DNA of 20,913 nucleotides from Paramacrobiotus richtersi (taxonomy: Eukaryota; Tardigrada; Eutardigrada; Parachela; Macrobiotidae). The stretch covers positions 1-20,913 of the forward strand of contig JAQGAU010001181.1 in the NCBI GenBank assembly GCA_034698045.1, given 5' to 3'. Shown here piece by piece: positions 9,113-19,499 of the stretch. Under the pieces are notes generated by a model. The model was not told the origin of the DNA and ran no database searches. It worked only from the letters and a program-made list of their open reading frames with translations. Positions within the stretch are counted from its first letter, which is position 1. Every line of letters begins with the position of its first letter. Position numbers and translations under genes: made by a program.

Positions 9113-11238
9113 ATGAACTCGACTGATTTCGCTAACGATACCGTCTTCAATGCAACAGTATCAGTCTCTCCTAGTCCAAGCGCAATCGAACTGTACCGGT
9201 CATCGGTAAGAATCTGGTTTACAGTGACATGCATTGTCGGTTTTGCCGGGGCGTTTTTCATCGGCTTATTGTTGTGTGCCATGGCTTTCGGCTCACAGAC
9301 ACGCGGAGGAGCAAATGTTCTCATTGTCCATTTATTGTGCGTCGAATTTGTCATGTGCTGCTCGTTCATTCCACACCAAGCGTTTAGTGTTTACTTTCCA
9401 TTTGCCAGAATCGGGCGCACAGGTATGGAGACAGAGAGCTGCACCGGGTTTCGCAAACTTCTTACTGGCTGACATCAGAACGATTTCAGAATGAATTGTT
9501 TTTGCCGGAACAAAATAGTTTCAAAAATCGTTGAGAGAATCATAATACTCTCAGAAGCATGATCGGCGATCAGTCGCCGAAGAACCGAATTTCTAATGTT
9601 AGTTTGACTATGGTTGCAAACTGAACAAGTTATACTGCAGGTTGCCGATATGACTACTTCATCTGGATAACAGCAATGAGCAATGGCCAGTGGCTGACGT
9701 GTGCACTGGCTGTTAATCGTGTCATAGCAACGATGGTGCCGCATTGCTACCGCAAAACCGCATCCACCAGTGCCATACGGGTAACAACCATTTCGTGCTG
9801 GCTCATTCCTTGCGCCAGCTTCCTTCCGTATTTTGTTGGCATTGGCGGATACTATGACTCGCTGTTGCCGTGGAATAGCTGCGCAGTTCGGTACGGAAAA
9901 GTAGTCATCGCAATCAACGCTTTAGCTAAATTCGTTGTTGAAACTTCGTTTAATAACTGCTAGTCTCGCATAACAATGATAATAAAGAAAAAAAACAGTT
10001 AGAATGTTAAACATCTATTGTGAAACTTTGCGCTTTACGCAAGCATTCGGCTGTGTTGCTTACTGTTCTGATTAAGAAGCTATGCATACAAAGACTTACT
10101 TACTTTTCTTTGCATATCATACGATAAGAAGACCTAATCAAACGGCAACTTACAGGGTTCTGTTGAATCTAATGTACAATACCTAACAATAAATACGGAA
10201 AATTCTACGCCTGCTTGTGTGTACCATAATTAGTCGGACTGCAGTACTTTAGTACCTTGGGCGACACTGACGATATACAGCGTGGGTTTCTACATTCCCA
10301 TGGTCCTGATGGGAGCCTGTTACACCCTGATCCTGGTCTATGTGCTATGGAAAAGGTTACAGCGTTTCCAGCAGAACCCCGGGCAGGATGTCTTTGCCAA
10401 TGCAGAACGACAACGGCTAGCCATTGCCAAGATGCTCATGGCCAGTGCACTGTGGTACTACGTGTGTTACCTGCCGAATACCATTGTGGCCACATCGTTT
10501 TATTCGATACTCGTGCAGTACCCCCCTATGCAACTGTGGCTCAGGACGGTATTCTTTTTGGGATATATGGGCAATCCGGTATGTCGGACCAGAACTGCGT
10601 GATCTCGTGAAGGTTATGGTTTGCAGCTTTGCAGCTTTGCACGTCTGAGAAACGTTAGCAACTACACAGCGTACGCAATGCAAAATGGGTACCAAATCAA
10701 GAGAATCAAAATCAATATAATTACAAACGACTAATGAACACTGAAATGCAGCCACTCACAATGATTTGAAGTTATACTGAAGAAAAGATCAGCAAGCCGG
10801 ATGTCATAAAGGAATATGTATCAATGTCATTAACTGAATAATATGCATTATTAAATAAAGTCAGGCCTGGAATAAAATTAATCGTGAATTGGAGAGTCTT
10901 GTTTGCAGAAAATTTGCAAATTGGTACACCTATTGACAACAGCAGAAATAATCATATTGCTTGCATGGAAAAGCAGCTCTGAATAATAATTATGGTGCAT
11001 GCGCTATTGTTTTTTTACTGCTATTCTGTTGCAGCTGATATTCTTTGCCATGTGCAAAGATTACCGCAACGGTCTCATCACCTTTTGGAGCAACGTGAAG
11101 ACATGGTCCTGCTGCAAGCCACTTCGTGCAACTCGGGTGTCTGACAGGCCCATAAATTCCATATCTCTAATTCTTCGCCCAATTCACAGTACACCCTTCA
11201 CAGATGCGGAGTTCGGTGGTGTTTATTGTGCTGCTTAG
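9113..11238 (+). CDS. Divergent class A GPCR, copy B (four exons)
   Basis: 365-residue receptor. Exons: 9113-9422, 9641-9890, 10245-10578, 11035-11238, joined with the same phases (1, 2, 0) as the other copies and separated by introns of 218, 354 and 456 bp. Its first exon lacks three codons found in A and D. Sequons are at N2, N8 and N13. Key positions: Glu78 at 2.50, Cys105 (3.25) with Cys184 in the second extracellular loop, NRV at 129-131, Trp157, Pro205, CYLP ending at Pro264, and NPLIF starting at Asn297. Helix 8 carries CKDYRNG, then a Cys pair after KTWS. The tail ends in EFGGVYCAA, a terminal motif conserved in C and D. The start codon is supported by alignment of all four copies. 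It is closest to copy C, including the TCALAV segment of helix 3. Its ligand is unknown. Confidence 0.9.
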
Positions 11239-11600
11239 GTATTGCTCTCGGTTCGTCACGCTCCCTGTACGCAGTGGTAACCATACGTACGGTCGGTCTT
11301 TTGCCCGTTGGGTACGAAGTACCAACAGCCAATCTGTTTTATAGTGTATGTGCACGTGAACCGATGGATTGGTGTGTGTACGGTATGATGCTTATTACTG
11401 TATCTGGAAAATGAAATCTGTAACTCTGAAGAAAAACGTATGCTATGTATGTGTTTCCGTGTTATATACTGAAAGAATGCAAGTCTTCCGAATGATCAGT
11501 TTTACTGTGTATTTTCTCTGTGATATAGGCAAATCAAAGGGTAGAACAAATTTTTACTGGCGCTCATTAAATGGAAAAGGGACGAGGTTTTTCTACCAAG

Positions 11601-11732
11601 TACCGAATGTCCACGGGACGTTTTTTCCGCAAATACTAAATATCTGCAGGACATTTTTACCCCGCGTACTAAATGTCCGCAGGACGTTTAGTCTACAAAA
11701 CCAAAAGTCGCGGGACGTTTTGTCGCAGGGAC
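11601..11732. repeat. 33-bp tandem array, four units
   Basis: Units begin at about 11601, 11634, 11667 and 11700. Each carries a core resembling AAATGTCCGCAGGACGTTTT. The first three start with TACC or TACT and the fourth is the most diverged. Each core holds a short inverted pair (GTCC/GGAC), so single strands could form small hairpins. A further GGGACGTTTT follows at 11728-11737. It occurs only downstream of receptor B among the four copies. Confidence 0.75.
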
Positions 11733-11834
11733 GTTTTGGACGGTCCCTTCGGTCGGCGCGCGGTGTTTGAACATGTGCGTGCATGTCTTTGAAAAACAGA
11801 ATATGTTAATCGGAAGTATGCCAAAAACGCCATC

Positions 11835-11851
11835 CCGGATGACGAGAAAAC
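11835..11851. repeat. Shared downstream block, copy behind receptor B
   Basis: The sequence CCGGATGACGAGAAAAC matches CCGGATGGCGAGAAAAC behind C (15131-15147) and CCGGATAGCGAGAAAAC behind D (19256-19272). It is the best preserved landmark of a longer decayed downstream flank. It could simply be leftover duplication, or be retained for a 3' regulatory reason. Confidence 0.6.
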
Positions 11852-12199
11852 AGCCGAATATTTTTTCTAAATGTCATTGCACAGTAGCCTGGGACAACGG
11901 CTTAAACGAGTTGTCGCAAATCAGGCGTGCAGAAAGTATCGGAATTCTAGAAGCTTTTCATTTTTTTCTGTCATTGATTTGCGTACGTTATACCTAAGTA
12001 TACGTGCCTATCATATGCTATTCCATGCATATACACACAGAACGTACCAACCTGAAGTACTGAACAACCTTATTTAAGGAAAAATTCGGCACTTTAATAC
12101 CGAACATAAATACAGCAAAATAAATTCCATGAAAACAAGAAATGATCAGCTACTTGATTTATTGTCATTTTGTCGCTCATCCTTCGAGCAAAGAATGGC

Positions 12200-12535
12200 G
12201 TTAACCACTTCGGTGATGACTATATCGGGTGTTTTATTGAACCACTGTTGACCATCCTGATCCTCCAGGAAAATAACCTGGATATTCCGCAGACATTAAT
12301 TACGGCGTTGCATGGCCTACAATAATCTGTAGTGAGTCGTGGCTAAAACGAAAGACGAAGAGCTCCCACTTCATACAATAGGTACATCGTGCTTTGTATA
12401 ATGTAAAAACAGTGCATAAAGTTAATAGGTTTGGCTCGATAGAGACATTTCATGCTCTGGTATAATAGAATTGATTATGGGAGAGTGAACTGCAGTCTGC
12501 ATACCTTCGAACGGTGTGCCCTACCGTTTTTTTCT
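12200..12535 (-). pseudogene. Relict of the serine protease (exons 4 and 5)
   Basis: The minus strand matches the live protease at 6133-5750. The exon 5 counterpart (about 12317-12200) still reads IQV-FLEDQDGQQWFNKTPDIVIT. The gene's conserved Cys239 has become Gly and a TAA stop lies just before the IQV segment. The exon 4 counterpart (about 12528-12505) keeps its GTATG donor but has lost the bases encoding TGW. The intervening intron and its borders are also recognisable. No counterparts of the signal peptide, His or Ser exons were seen. The fragment sits behind receptor B exactly as the live protease sits behind A, so it marks joint duplication of receptor and protease. Confidence 0.8.
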
Positions 12536-12729
12536 CAAGAATACTGCGTTATACGGATAATCTGGCAACGTTAGCTATTAAAGTTATTGGAAAAATCGAT
12601 CAGGAAGTGTTTGTCGCAGACATCAGGGATTAATAAGCTTCTTTCCGGCTCATTTGCATGGGTAGAAACAATCCAAATGGTCACTGAAAATTCTGAATAG
12701 CACCTAAGATATATTAGCCTTAGTTTGTT

Positions 12730-13060
12730 AGACCAGCCCGTTTCCAAGCATTGTGGAGCCGTTTTGGGGATATATCTAGGTCCGCTTTCACCAGATTAAA
12801 CCGCTCCCCCACCGAAGCAATCACGAGATTCTGTACATAATACAACCGGGAATTTGGAAGTATTGCATGTAGTCTTTGGTAGCAATAAGAACGCTACTGG
12901 AGCTGCACATGTTCTTGGATAATCATTCGATCCAGCCACATCTTATTAAAGATAATCCATTTCAAATAGCGAAGCTGCTGGTAATGTTTTCGGTCATCCG
13001 ACATTCTGTTACTGCAAGTCCTCATTTCTAAGATCAGTTTAAGTGAAGATCTGTGCAGTC
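12730..13060 (+). repeat. Duplicated 5' flank of receptor C
   Basis: It is homologous to the flanks of B, D and A. Landmarks are CCGTTTCCA near 12740 (D near 16241), CGCTCCCCCACCG near 12803 (D near 16330), AATAAGAACGCTACTGGAGC near 12884-12903 (B near 8056), and TTCGGTCATCCGA near 12990. The last 40 bp before the start codon align with B (TTCTaAGAtCAGTTTAA). This is the most compact of the four upstream regions and the best guide to the minimum shared promoter. Confidence 0.7.
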
Positions 13061-14829
13061 ATGAACTGGACCGATTTCGCGAATGATACCGTTTTTAACG
13101 CAACGGTATCAGCATCTCCTAGTCCAAGCGCACTCGATCTGTATCGGTCATCGGTAAGAATCTGGTTTACAGTGACATGCATGGTCGGTTTTGCCGGGGC
13201 GTTTTTTATCGCACTGTTGTTGTGTGCCATGGCTTTCGGCTCGCAACCACGCGGGGGAGCTAATGTTCTAATGGTCCATTTACTATGCGTGGAATTTGTT
13301 ATGTGCAGCTCGTTCATTCCACATCAAGCGTTTAGTGTTTACTTTCCATTCGCCAGAATCGGACGCACAGGTAGGCATACATACACTGATGATATGAGAC
13401 GGAAAACTGCCCCGCATTGCGTACATTTCTTCCTGTCCGACAAGCCTTGAAGACGCGTGTTTAAGTTGAATTACCCTGCCTAATTATAAAATAACTGCAG
13501 GAAGTTGTAAAAATAGCTTTGAGACTGAAACGTGATCATGAAGGCGCCGAAGAATAAAATTTCATAATGATACTTCAATTATGCAGTAATTTCTACTGCA
13601 GGTTGTCGCTACGACTACTTCATTTGGATAACAGCAATGAGCAATAGCCAGTGGCTAACGTGTGCACTGGCTGTCAACCGTGTTATAGCCACGCTGGCAC
13701 CGCACCGCTACCACAAAACCGCGTCACGCAGTGCAATACGGGCAACAATCTGTTTGTGCTGGCTCATTCCTTGCGCCACCTTCCTTCCGTATTTTTTTGG
13801 TACCGGGGGATACTATGACTCTCTGCTGCCTTGGAACAGCTGCGCAATGCGGTAGGGAAAAGTAGCAGTCACAATTACAGCTTAAGTCAAAAAATGTTTT
13901 CCACAGCACATGATTCTGTTGATCCGAATGTATCTTATCTGTACAGTACCTTGATATGTATCTGCACAGTACCTCTTTGTGTGTACCATAATTAGCCGAA
14001 TTGCAGTACTTTAGTCCCCTGGGCGACACTAACGATGTACAGCGTGGGCTTCTACATTCCGATGGCGTTGATGGGTGTCTGCTACTCCCTGATCCTGATC
14101 TTCGTGCTCTGGAAAATGTTGCGCCGCTCACAGCAAAATGCCGGTCAAGATATGTTTGCCAATGCGGAACGACAACGGCTAGCCGTCGCTAAAATGCTGA
14201 TGGCCAGTGCGCTGTGGTACTATATATGTTACCTGCCGAATACCATCGTGGCCACATCGTTTTATTCGATATACGTGCAATACCCGCCTATGCAACTGTG
14301 GCTCAGGACGGTGTTCTTTCTGGGATACATGGGCAATCCGGTATGTTAGACCAGAACTGTGAGACTTTAAAATTTAAGGTTTGCACATCTGAGAAACGTT
14401 ATTGGTTACACAGTATGCGTACTACAGAATAAGTAACCAAATTAAGAGAATTAAATCAGGAGTACCGCAGAGGCACTCCCTCTCCCTATAGGCACTCCCA
14501 TTGCACTGCGAATCGCTGTCAACTATCACTATCAACAACACCAGAAATTATCGCTGCCAGCAAGAAAAAGTGTGTCAGTAGTATGGCGCATATTCTGGTT
14601 TTCATTTATTGCGATTCTGTTGCAGCTGATTTTCTTTGCCATGTGCAAAGATTACCGCACTGGCCTGGTCAGCTTTTGGAGCAACGTGAAGACATGGTCC
14701 TGCTGCATGCCATTTCGTCCCACTCGTGTTTCGGAAAAACCCATAAGATCCATATCTCTAATTCTTGGTCCAGTTTCCAATACAGACTCTAAATATGCGG
14801 AGTACGGTGGTGTTTATTATGCTGCTTAA
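13061..14829 (+). CDS. Divergent class A GPCR, copy C (four exons)
   Basis: 365-residue receptor. Exons: 13061-13370, 13602-13851, 14007-14340, 14626-14829; introns of 231, 155 and 285 bp. The ATG at 13061 matches the starts of A, B and D; an upstream in-frame GTG at 13043 is not needed. Residue positions follow copy B: Glu78 (2.50), Cys105/Cys184, NRV at 129-131, CYLP ending at 264, NPLIF at 297-301. The exon 2 donor is especially informative: reading on gives TAG within three bases (CGG TAG), so splicing at CG|GTAGGG is required. Sequons N2, N8 and N13 are kept. Its tail ends in EYGGVYYAA. It is closest to copy B (TCALAV, GTGG and IVATSFYS segments). The sequence is intact, so it is presumably functional. 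Confidence 0.9.
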
Positions 14830-15750
14830 CAGCTAAAGTATTGTTTTCGCTTTGCAATTGTGTTTTCGCCGCTACCTGTACGTATTGATAACTATGGACT
14901 TTCTCTTGCCGATTGTGTACGAAGTAGTGTACCAACAGCCTATCTGTTGCATAGTGTATGTGCCCGTGAACTGATCAAATAACGAGTGTGGTGTAAACCT
15001 GGAAATGACGTACGTCAGTAACAAAGAAACTGTGTATGTGTTTGCAAGTGCACGAGCACTGGCAGTCTGGCATAAGTCTATGGAATAACGTTACAGAGAT
15101 GCTGACAAGAAATACAGATAAAATGACCTTCCGGATGGCGAGAAAACGATCGAAGAGAAAAGGTTGACCTTTTCTATATATCTCATGCACCCGCCTGCGA
15201 GTAGCTCTTTGGTAGATGGCGGCAGCAGTGAGCGCTAAAGTGCAGAACGCGTTGAAAGTTTACAATTCAGACAGCAAACCATAGCTTGTTCTTCGTGATC
15301 AGTCTGTTTGGGGACGAGCAAAATGATATCTGCGCTGTTTTCAGATTTGCGACTCCACCCTTCAAACCACGATATCAGACCAAATTAAATATAGGCTCTG
15401 CAAAATTGGTAGCACTTTGACGCGTTGGCATCGGAATCATAAGATCAAGTGTTCCAGAACCTCAGGCATCGAAACTAGCGAAAAATGAAAATTAAGCAAA
15501 ACAGCGCTACGAAGTCAACCGTAAAACACGGTATCCATTTATAAACATGGTAGTAAGACACGTCGTTTGAATTTATTATTAACTAGTACTTGGTACTGAC
15601 TGTTTGGGCAAGATGTTTACCGTAATATACAGTACTTACTGTACTGTACTTAATTTACTGTACATACGGTTTTAAACATTTTTGGCTTCCACTAAACACG
15701 AATTCATCACAATAAGTTTTATACTAATAAATAAATCACAGCTTTTACGG
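14830..15750. other. 3' flank of receptor C and intergenic DNA, no gene seen
   Basis: The first 600 bp share decayed homology with the region behind D (18958-19500), including CCGGATGGCGAGAAAAC (15131-15147), CACCCGCCTGCG (about 15188) and CTTCAAACCA (about 15361; D near 19470). The palindromic TACAGTA/TACTGTA pair at 15628-15643 sits in a TACTGTAC-rich stretch. No coding frame is credible. Confidence 0.55.
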
Positions 15751-15756
15751 GATAGG

Positions 15757-17094
15757 ATGCAGCAATCTCGTACAGCGAAGAATCCTGACGTCGGTCGTTT
15801 AGATGCGTTGTCGAAGGCTATTCGATGTCAAGCTTTCCCAAAATGGCTGTTGTTTCCCGCGTTACCCTCCGGCTGATGTGTGGTAAACCGCCGTTTTCCC
15901 TGAAACCCAGGCCAGATGATATCAGGCTCACGAACGAAATTGTAAGGTATACCGGCTAAGCATACTCACGACTGGCATGGTTATACCCATCGCATTCGTG
16001 ACTATCTACGGGCACCTTTACCGCTCCTCACGAGACTAATGCCCAACCCTTTGTTTTGGCCTACGCGTTGTCCGCATACGCTATGAGCAGTGTAATCTAG
16101 TAGATTTCTTAATAACGTTTATTGAAAAACGTCAGGGACTGCTTGCCCTTTAGGACTAAGCGATCGGTAATACTAACGAAGCACATACTGTAAGCACTGC
16201 AGGACGTCTAAATATTTTAAGTCTTATTATGGTAAGCCAACCCGGTTCCACACAGCGAGGAGCCCCTGTAGATTGCGGCTGTATACACAAATTAAAATAA
16301 GCAGTACGTCAGCTTTTACTGGTTTAAACAGCGCCCCACCGGAACATTCATGAGATGTCGGATATACTAAAACCAATTTTCATGTTGTTCTGGGTCTTGA
16401 CAATGCATTAGCACAGTCACTTTTTTAATATTGTGCATCAGAAAGTAAAGTACTTCGCACTGTACACTCGCGTGCGGCTGTTTTGAATAGGCTCCATAAA
16501 TTGCTTCACTTTTACCGGGAACAGGAGTACCGGAAGATAGCCTTTGGTGCTATGAACAACACCACCGAATTATTCATATAACAGTTTTTTCCCGCTAATT
16601 ATTTGACACGCTACATCGACGTATCTCCATGATTTGTACGCGGACACACATTTAGAATATAAATCGCTCTTAATTATGTTTTCAGTCATACGATATTTCA
16701 ATTCAGAACGGATGTAGACTGTGCTGGCGTGTCCGTAATAATTATCCATGAGCTAACAAACGTCAGCATGTTACATTTTTGGGAAAAGCCCTTCTTCTCA
16801 CCATATCTGACGATTTGTTCTTGGGACGCCCAGCTAAGGGCGCCGGATATGGAGATCTGTTATTTGCTATGTTATGCGGTGACTTCTCCTAGAGCTGCCT
16901 TCGCCGTAACGGTTAACCATCGCCAAAGCGTACCGGTGTCGTAATGGTGTTTCGTTGCTCGTGCGTTCTATATCTCTACATCTCCGGTGCCTCGAGCGAA
17001 GGAATTCTCCTTTTCTTCTCGTTAAAACACTGGACGTGAACACGTTTGGAATCATTCTGCCCGTTTTCTAAGTTGACTAAGAGCCTTTGCAATC
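15757..17094 (+). repeat. Duplicated 5' flank of receptor D
   Basis: This is the partner of the 5' flank of receptor A, alignable from the ATCTCGTACAGCGAAG block to the start codon. The final 100 bp (CCTCGAGCGAAgg, CGTTAAAAC, GTGAACACGTTTGGAATCATT) match A almost base for base. It contains the uninterrupted TAACGGTTAACC (about 16907-16918) that dates the insertion in A. Parts are also shared with B and C. Confidence 0.75.
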
Positions 17095-18957
17095 ATGAAC
17101 GGGACCGGTTTCGACACAATTGCGAATAATAGCGTTTTCAATGCAACGGTTCCCCTGACACTCAGCCCAAGCACAAGTGATCTGTACCGGTCATCGGTAA
17201 GAATATGGTTTACCGTGACATGCGTTGTCGGTTTTGCCGGGGCGTTTTTCATTGCATTGTTGCTGTGTGCCATGGCTTTCGGCTCACAGACACGCGGAGG
17301 TGCGAATGTTCTTATTGTTCATTTATTATGCGTGGAATTTATAATGTGCTGCGCGCTGGTTCCTCACCAAGCGTTTAGTATTTATTTTCCTTTCGCCAGA
17401 ATCGGACGCATAGGTAAGAATGCTGTGCAAGACATGCTACGAAGTTACGTAACTCTCTGAAGTGTGGGCATTTAGAGGGAGCGCAATTTGTCTTTTTTCC
17501 TGAATGTAAAATACTAAACCTTTTGTTGCACATAGTTCCCAGTAACAGCGTTTGTAACACAACATACTTCTACCTTCTGAGAATGGAAGTCTGTTAACAA
17601 CCGTCAGCGCTCAGAGTTAATTGTACTCTACCGAAGCACGTTATCACTGTTACTCACAACTAACTTTGCACGTGTTTCATAGACACGTTATGTTGCAGGT
17701 TGTCGGTTTAATTACCTTATTTGGATGCTAGCAATGAGCAGTAGCCAGTGGCTAACCACCGCATTGGCTGTCAATCGAGTCATAGCCACGATGATACCGC
17801 ATTACTACCACAAAACCGCATCCAGCATTGCCATACGGGCAACAATCACCCTGTGCTGGCTCATTCCTTGCGCCACTTTCGTCCCGTATTTTTTTGAAGC
17901 CGGTGGATACTATGACTCGCTGTTGCCCTGGAACAGCTGCTCAATTCGGTACGGAAAGTAGTTGTTACAATCAACAGCTTGTTCGATAAACCAGCGGAAA
18001 ATACAAACCCAAGTAGTAATGGGCAACTTTTGTACCAGAAAAGAAACTTAATACACTACCATAGAAATTCTGCAAACTTGTAATAGATTAACTGTTTAGA
18101 GTGTGCACCTTTACGGTTGGTTAATGTTTCCGTCATTAATTGGTCATACAAATAGCATTTTGTTTCTTTGTCGATACATGCCTCAAGAAATGCAATTAAT
18201 TCAGTCACAACTACTGACGCAAATACACCTACCCAGTATTACGTTGAAAGCACTGCGCCTGTTTGCGTGTATGTACAATAATTAGTTGGATTGATTGCAG
18301 TACTCTAGTCCCCTGGGCGACAATGACGATGTACAGCGTGGGCTTTTACGTCCCGATGGCGTTGATGGGGGTCTGTTACGCCCTGATCCTGACCTACGTG
18401 CTCTGGAAAATGCTACGCCGCTTACAGCAACATGGCGGACAAGATGTGTTTTCCAACGCAGAACGACAACGGCTCACCATCGCCAAGATGCTCATGGCCA
18501 GCGCGCTGTGGTACTATGCATGTTACCTGCCGAACACAATCATGGCATCGTCCTTCTACTCGATCTACGTGCGTTACCCGCCCATGCAACTGTGGCTTAG
18601 GACGGTGTTCTTCCTGGGATATGTCGGAAATCCGGTATGGTATAGCAGAATTTCGTACGTAGATTGATTCAGGTTACGTTTTATGTTAGCAAGGAAATGC
18701 TTCTGAGGTATTTACACTATAGATATTGTACATTTATTACGATTTTCTTGTAGCTGATATTCTTTGCCATGTGCAAGGATTACCGCAACGGCCTGGTGAC
18801 CTTTTGGAGCAATTTAAAGACATGGTTCAGCTGCATGCCACTTCGTCCAACTCGTGTTTCGGACAAACCAGTGAGGTCAACATCCCTGATTATTGGTCCG
18901 ACTCGCAGTAAAGATTCTAAAGATGTTGAGTTTGGGGGTGTTTATTGTGCTACTTAG
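17095..18957 (+). CDS. Divergent class A GPCR, copy D (four exons)
   Basis: 368-residue receptor. Exons: 17095-17413, 17699-17948, 18301-18634, 18754-18957; introns of 285, 352 and 119 bp, phases 1, 2, 0. The last acceptor is TTGTAG rather than TTGCAG as in A, B and C. The N-terminus has sequons at N2, N13 and N16. Glu81 occupies 2.50, Cys108 pairs with Cys187, NRV is at 132-134, Pro208 and Tyr216 mark helix 5, CYLP ends at 267 and NPLIF starts at 300. Helix 3 begins CRFNY where the others have CRYDY. After helix 8 one of the two Cys residues is replaced (KTWFSC). The tail ends in EFGGVYCAT. It shares TTALAV, EAGG and NTIMA with copy A, its closest relative. The ligand is unknown. Confidence 0.9.
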
Positions 18958-19135
18958 TATTGTTTATGCTGATACATTGGTGATGTGCATTGTCGTTTGT
19001 TCGGTACTCTCCCAGATCGATGTACGGTTATTTTCCATGCTATAGCTATTTTCATGACGTGTGAGCACACGAACACCTTAAGTAACAGGTACCCCTGGAG
19101 CATAGCAGCACACTGCCGCAGTAACTCGAAACTCT

Positions 19136-19141
19136 AATAAA
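19136..19141 (+). terminator. Candidate polyadenylation signal of receptor D
   Basis: A canonical AATAAA lies about 180 bp after the stop codon of receptor D. No equivalent is obvious at the matching position of A, B or C. Confidence 0.4.
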
Positions 19142-19255
19142 AAGCAATTACTCCGATGAATCAGCACGTACACGGGTCTGAAGACCACGTGCGTGTATAA
19201 AAACCTGCACATGATTCTGGAAAGCGTTGGAGATACGTATTAGCAGAACGGCATC

Positions 19256-19272
19256 CCGGATAGCGAGAAAAC
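19256..19272. repeat. Shared downstream block, copy behind receptor D
   Basis: CCGGATAGCGAGAAAAC corresponds to the blocks at 11835-11851 and 15131-15147. Here the similarity to the region behind C continues through CCGCCTGCGgGTgCCTCTTGG (about 19306-19326) and CTTCAAACCA (about 19470). Confidence 0.6.
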
Positions 19273-19499
19273 CGGCGAAGAGTGCTTGTTGACTAGTTCT
19301 ACTACCCGCCTGCGGGTGCCTCTTGGATATACACCGCTCGCTTGTTAACGCTAATGTGGGCAGTATGATATAAGAGTTTAGTTCAGATCGACTACATAAC
19401 ACAGTTGCTCTATAGGAAGTAATGTTGACGCAGGTTATTAATCTACGCATTATGTCTTTCGAATTGCACTTCAAACCAAAATAAATTAACATCAAATCA

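Larger units (their letters stand above)
11239..12199. other. 3' flank of receptor B, no gene seen
   Basis: This stretch holds the 33-bp tandem array and the CCGGATgaCGAGAAAAC block described separately. A weak ATTAAA (11566-11571) is about 330 bp after the stop of receptor B, and AATAAA-like sequence appears near 12118. Open frames here, the longest 133 codons at 11369-11770, run through the repeat array and have no recognisable domain. Confidence 0.5.

Noticed and set aside
10257-10610. 117-codon plus-strand frame overlapping exon 3 of receptor B, with relatives over exon 3 of A, C and D
   Set aside because: It is the wrong frame of a strongly conserved transmembrane exon. The receptor frame has the helix 5, 6 and 7 motifs and fits the splice phases.
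13039-13317. Antisense open frames opposite exon 1 of every receptor (also 2530-2772, 9064-9369, 17052-17273), with similar translations beginning MKNAPAKPT in part
   Set aside because: Their similarity follows directly from conservation of the sense exon. They end at unrelated points, lack initiation or splice context, and show no domain of their own.
19148-19495. 115-codon minus-strand frame behind receptor D, part of which (FLAIR) resembles a frame behind C
   Set aside because: The resemblance comes from the shared DNA block around CCGGAT-CGAGAAAAC. The rest of the frames diverge and no protein family is recognised.
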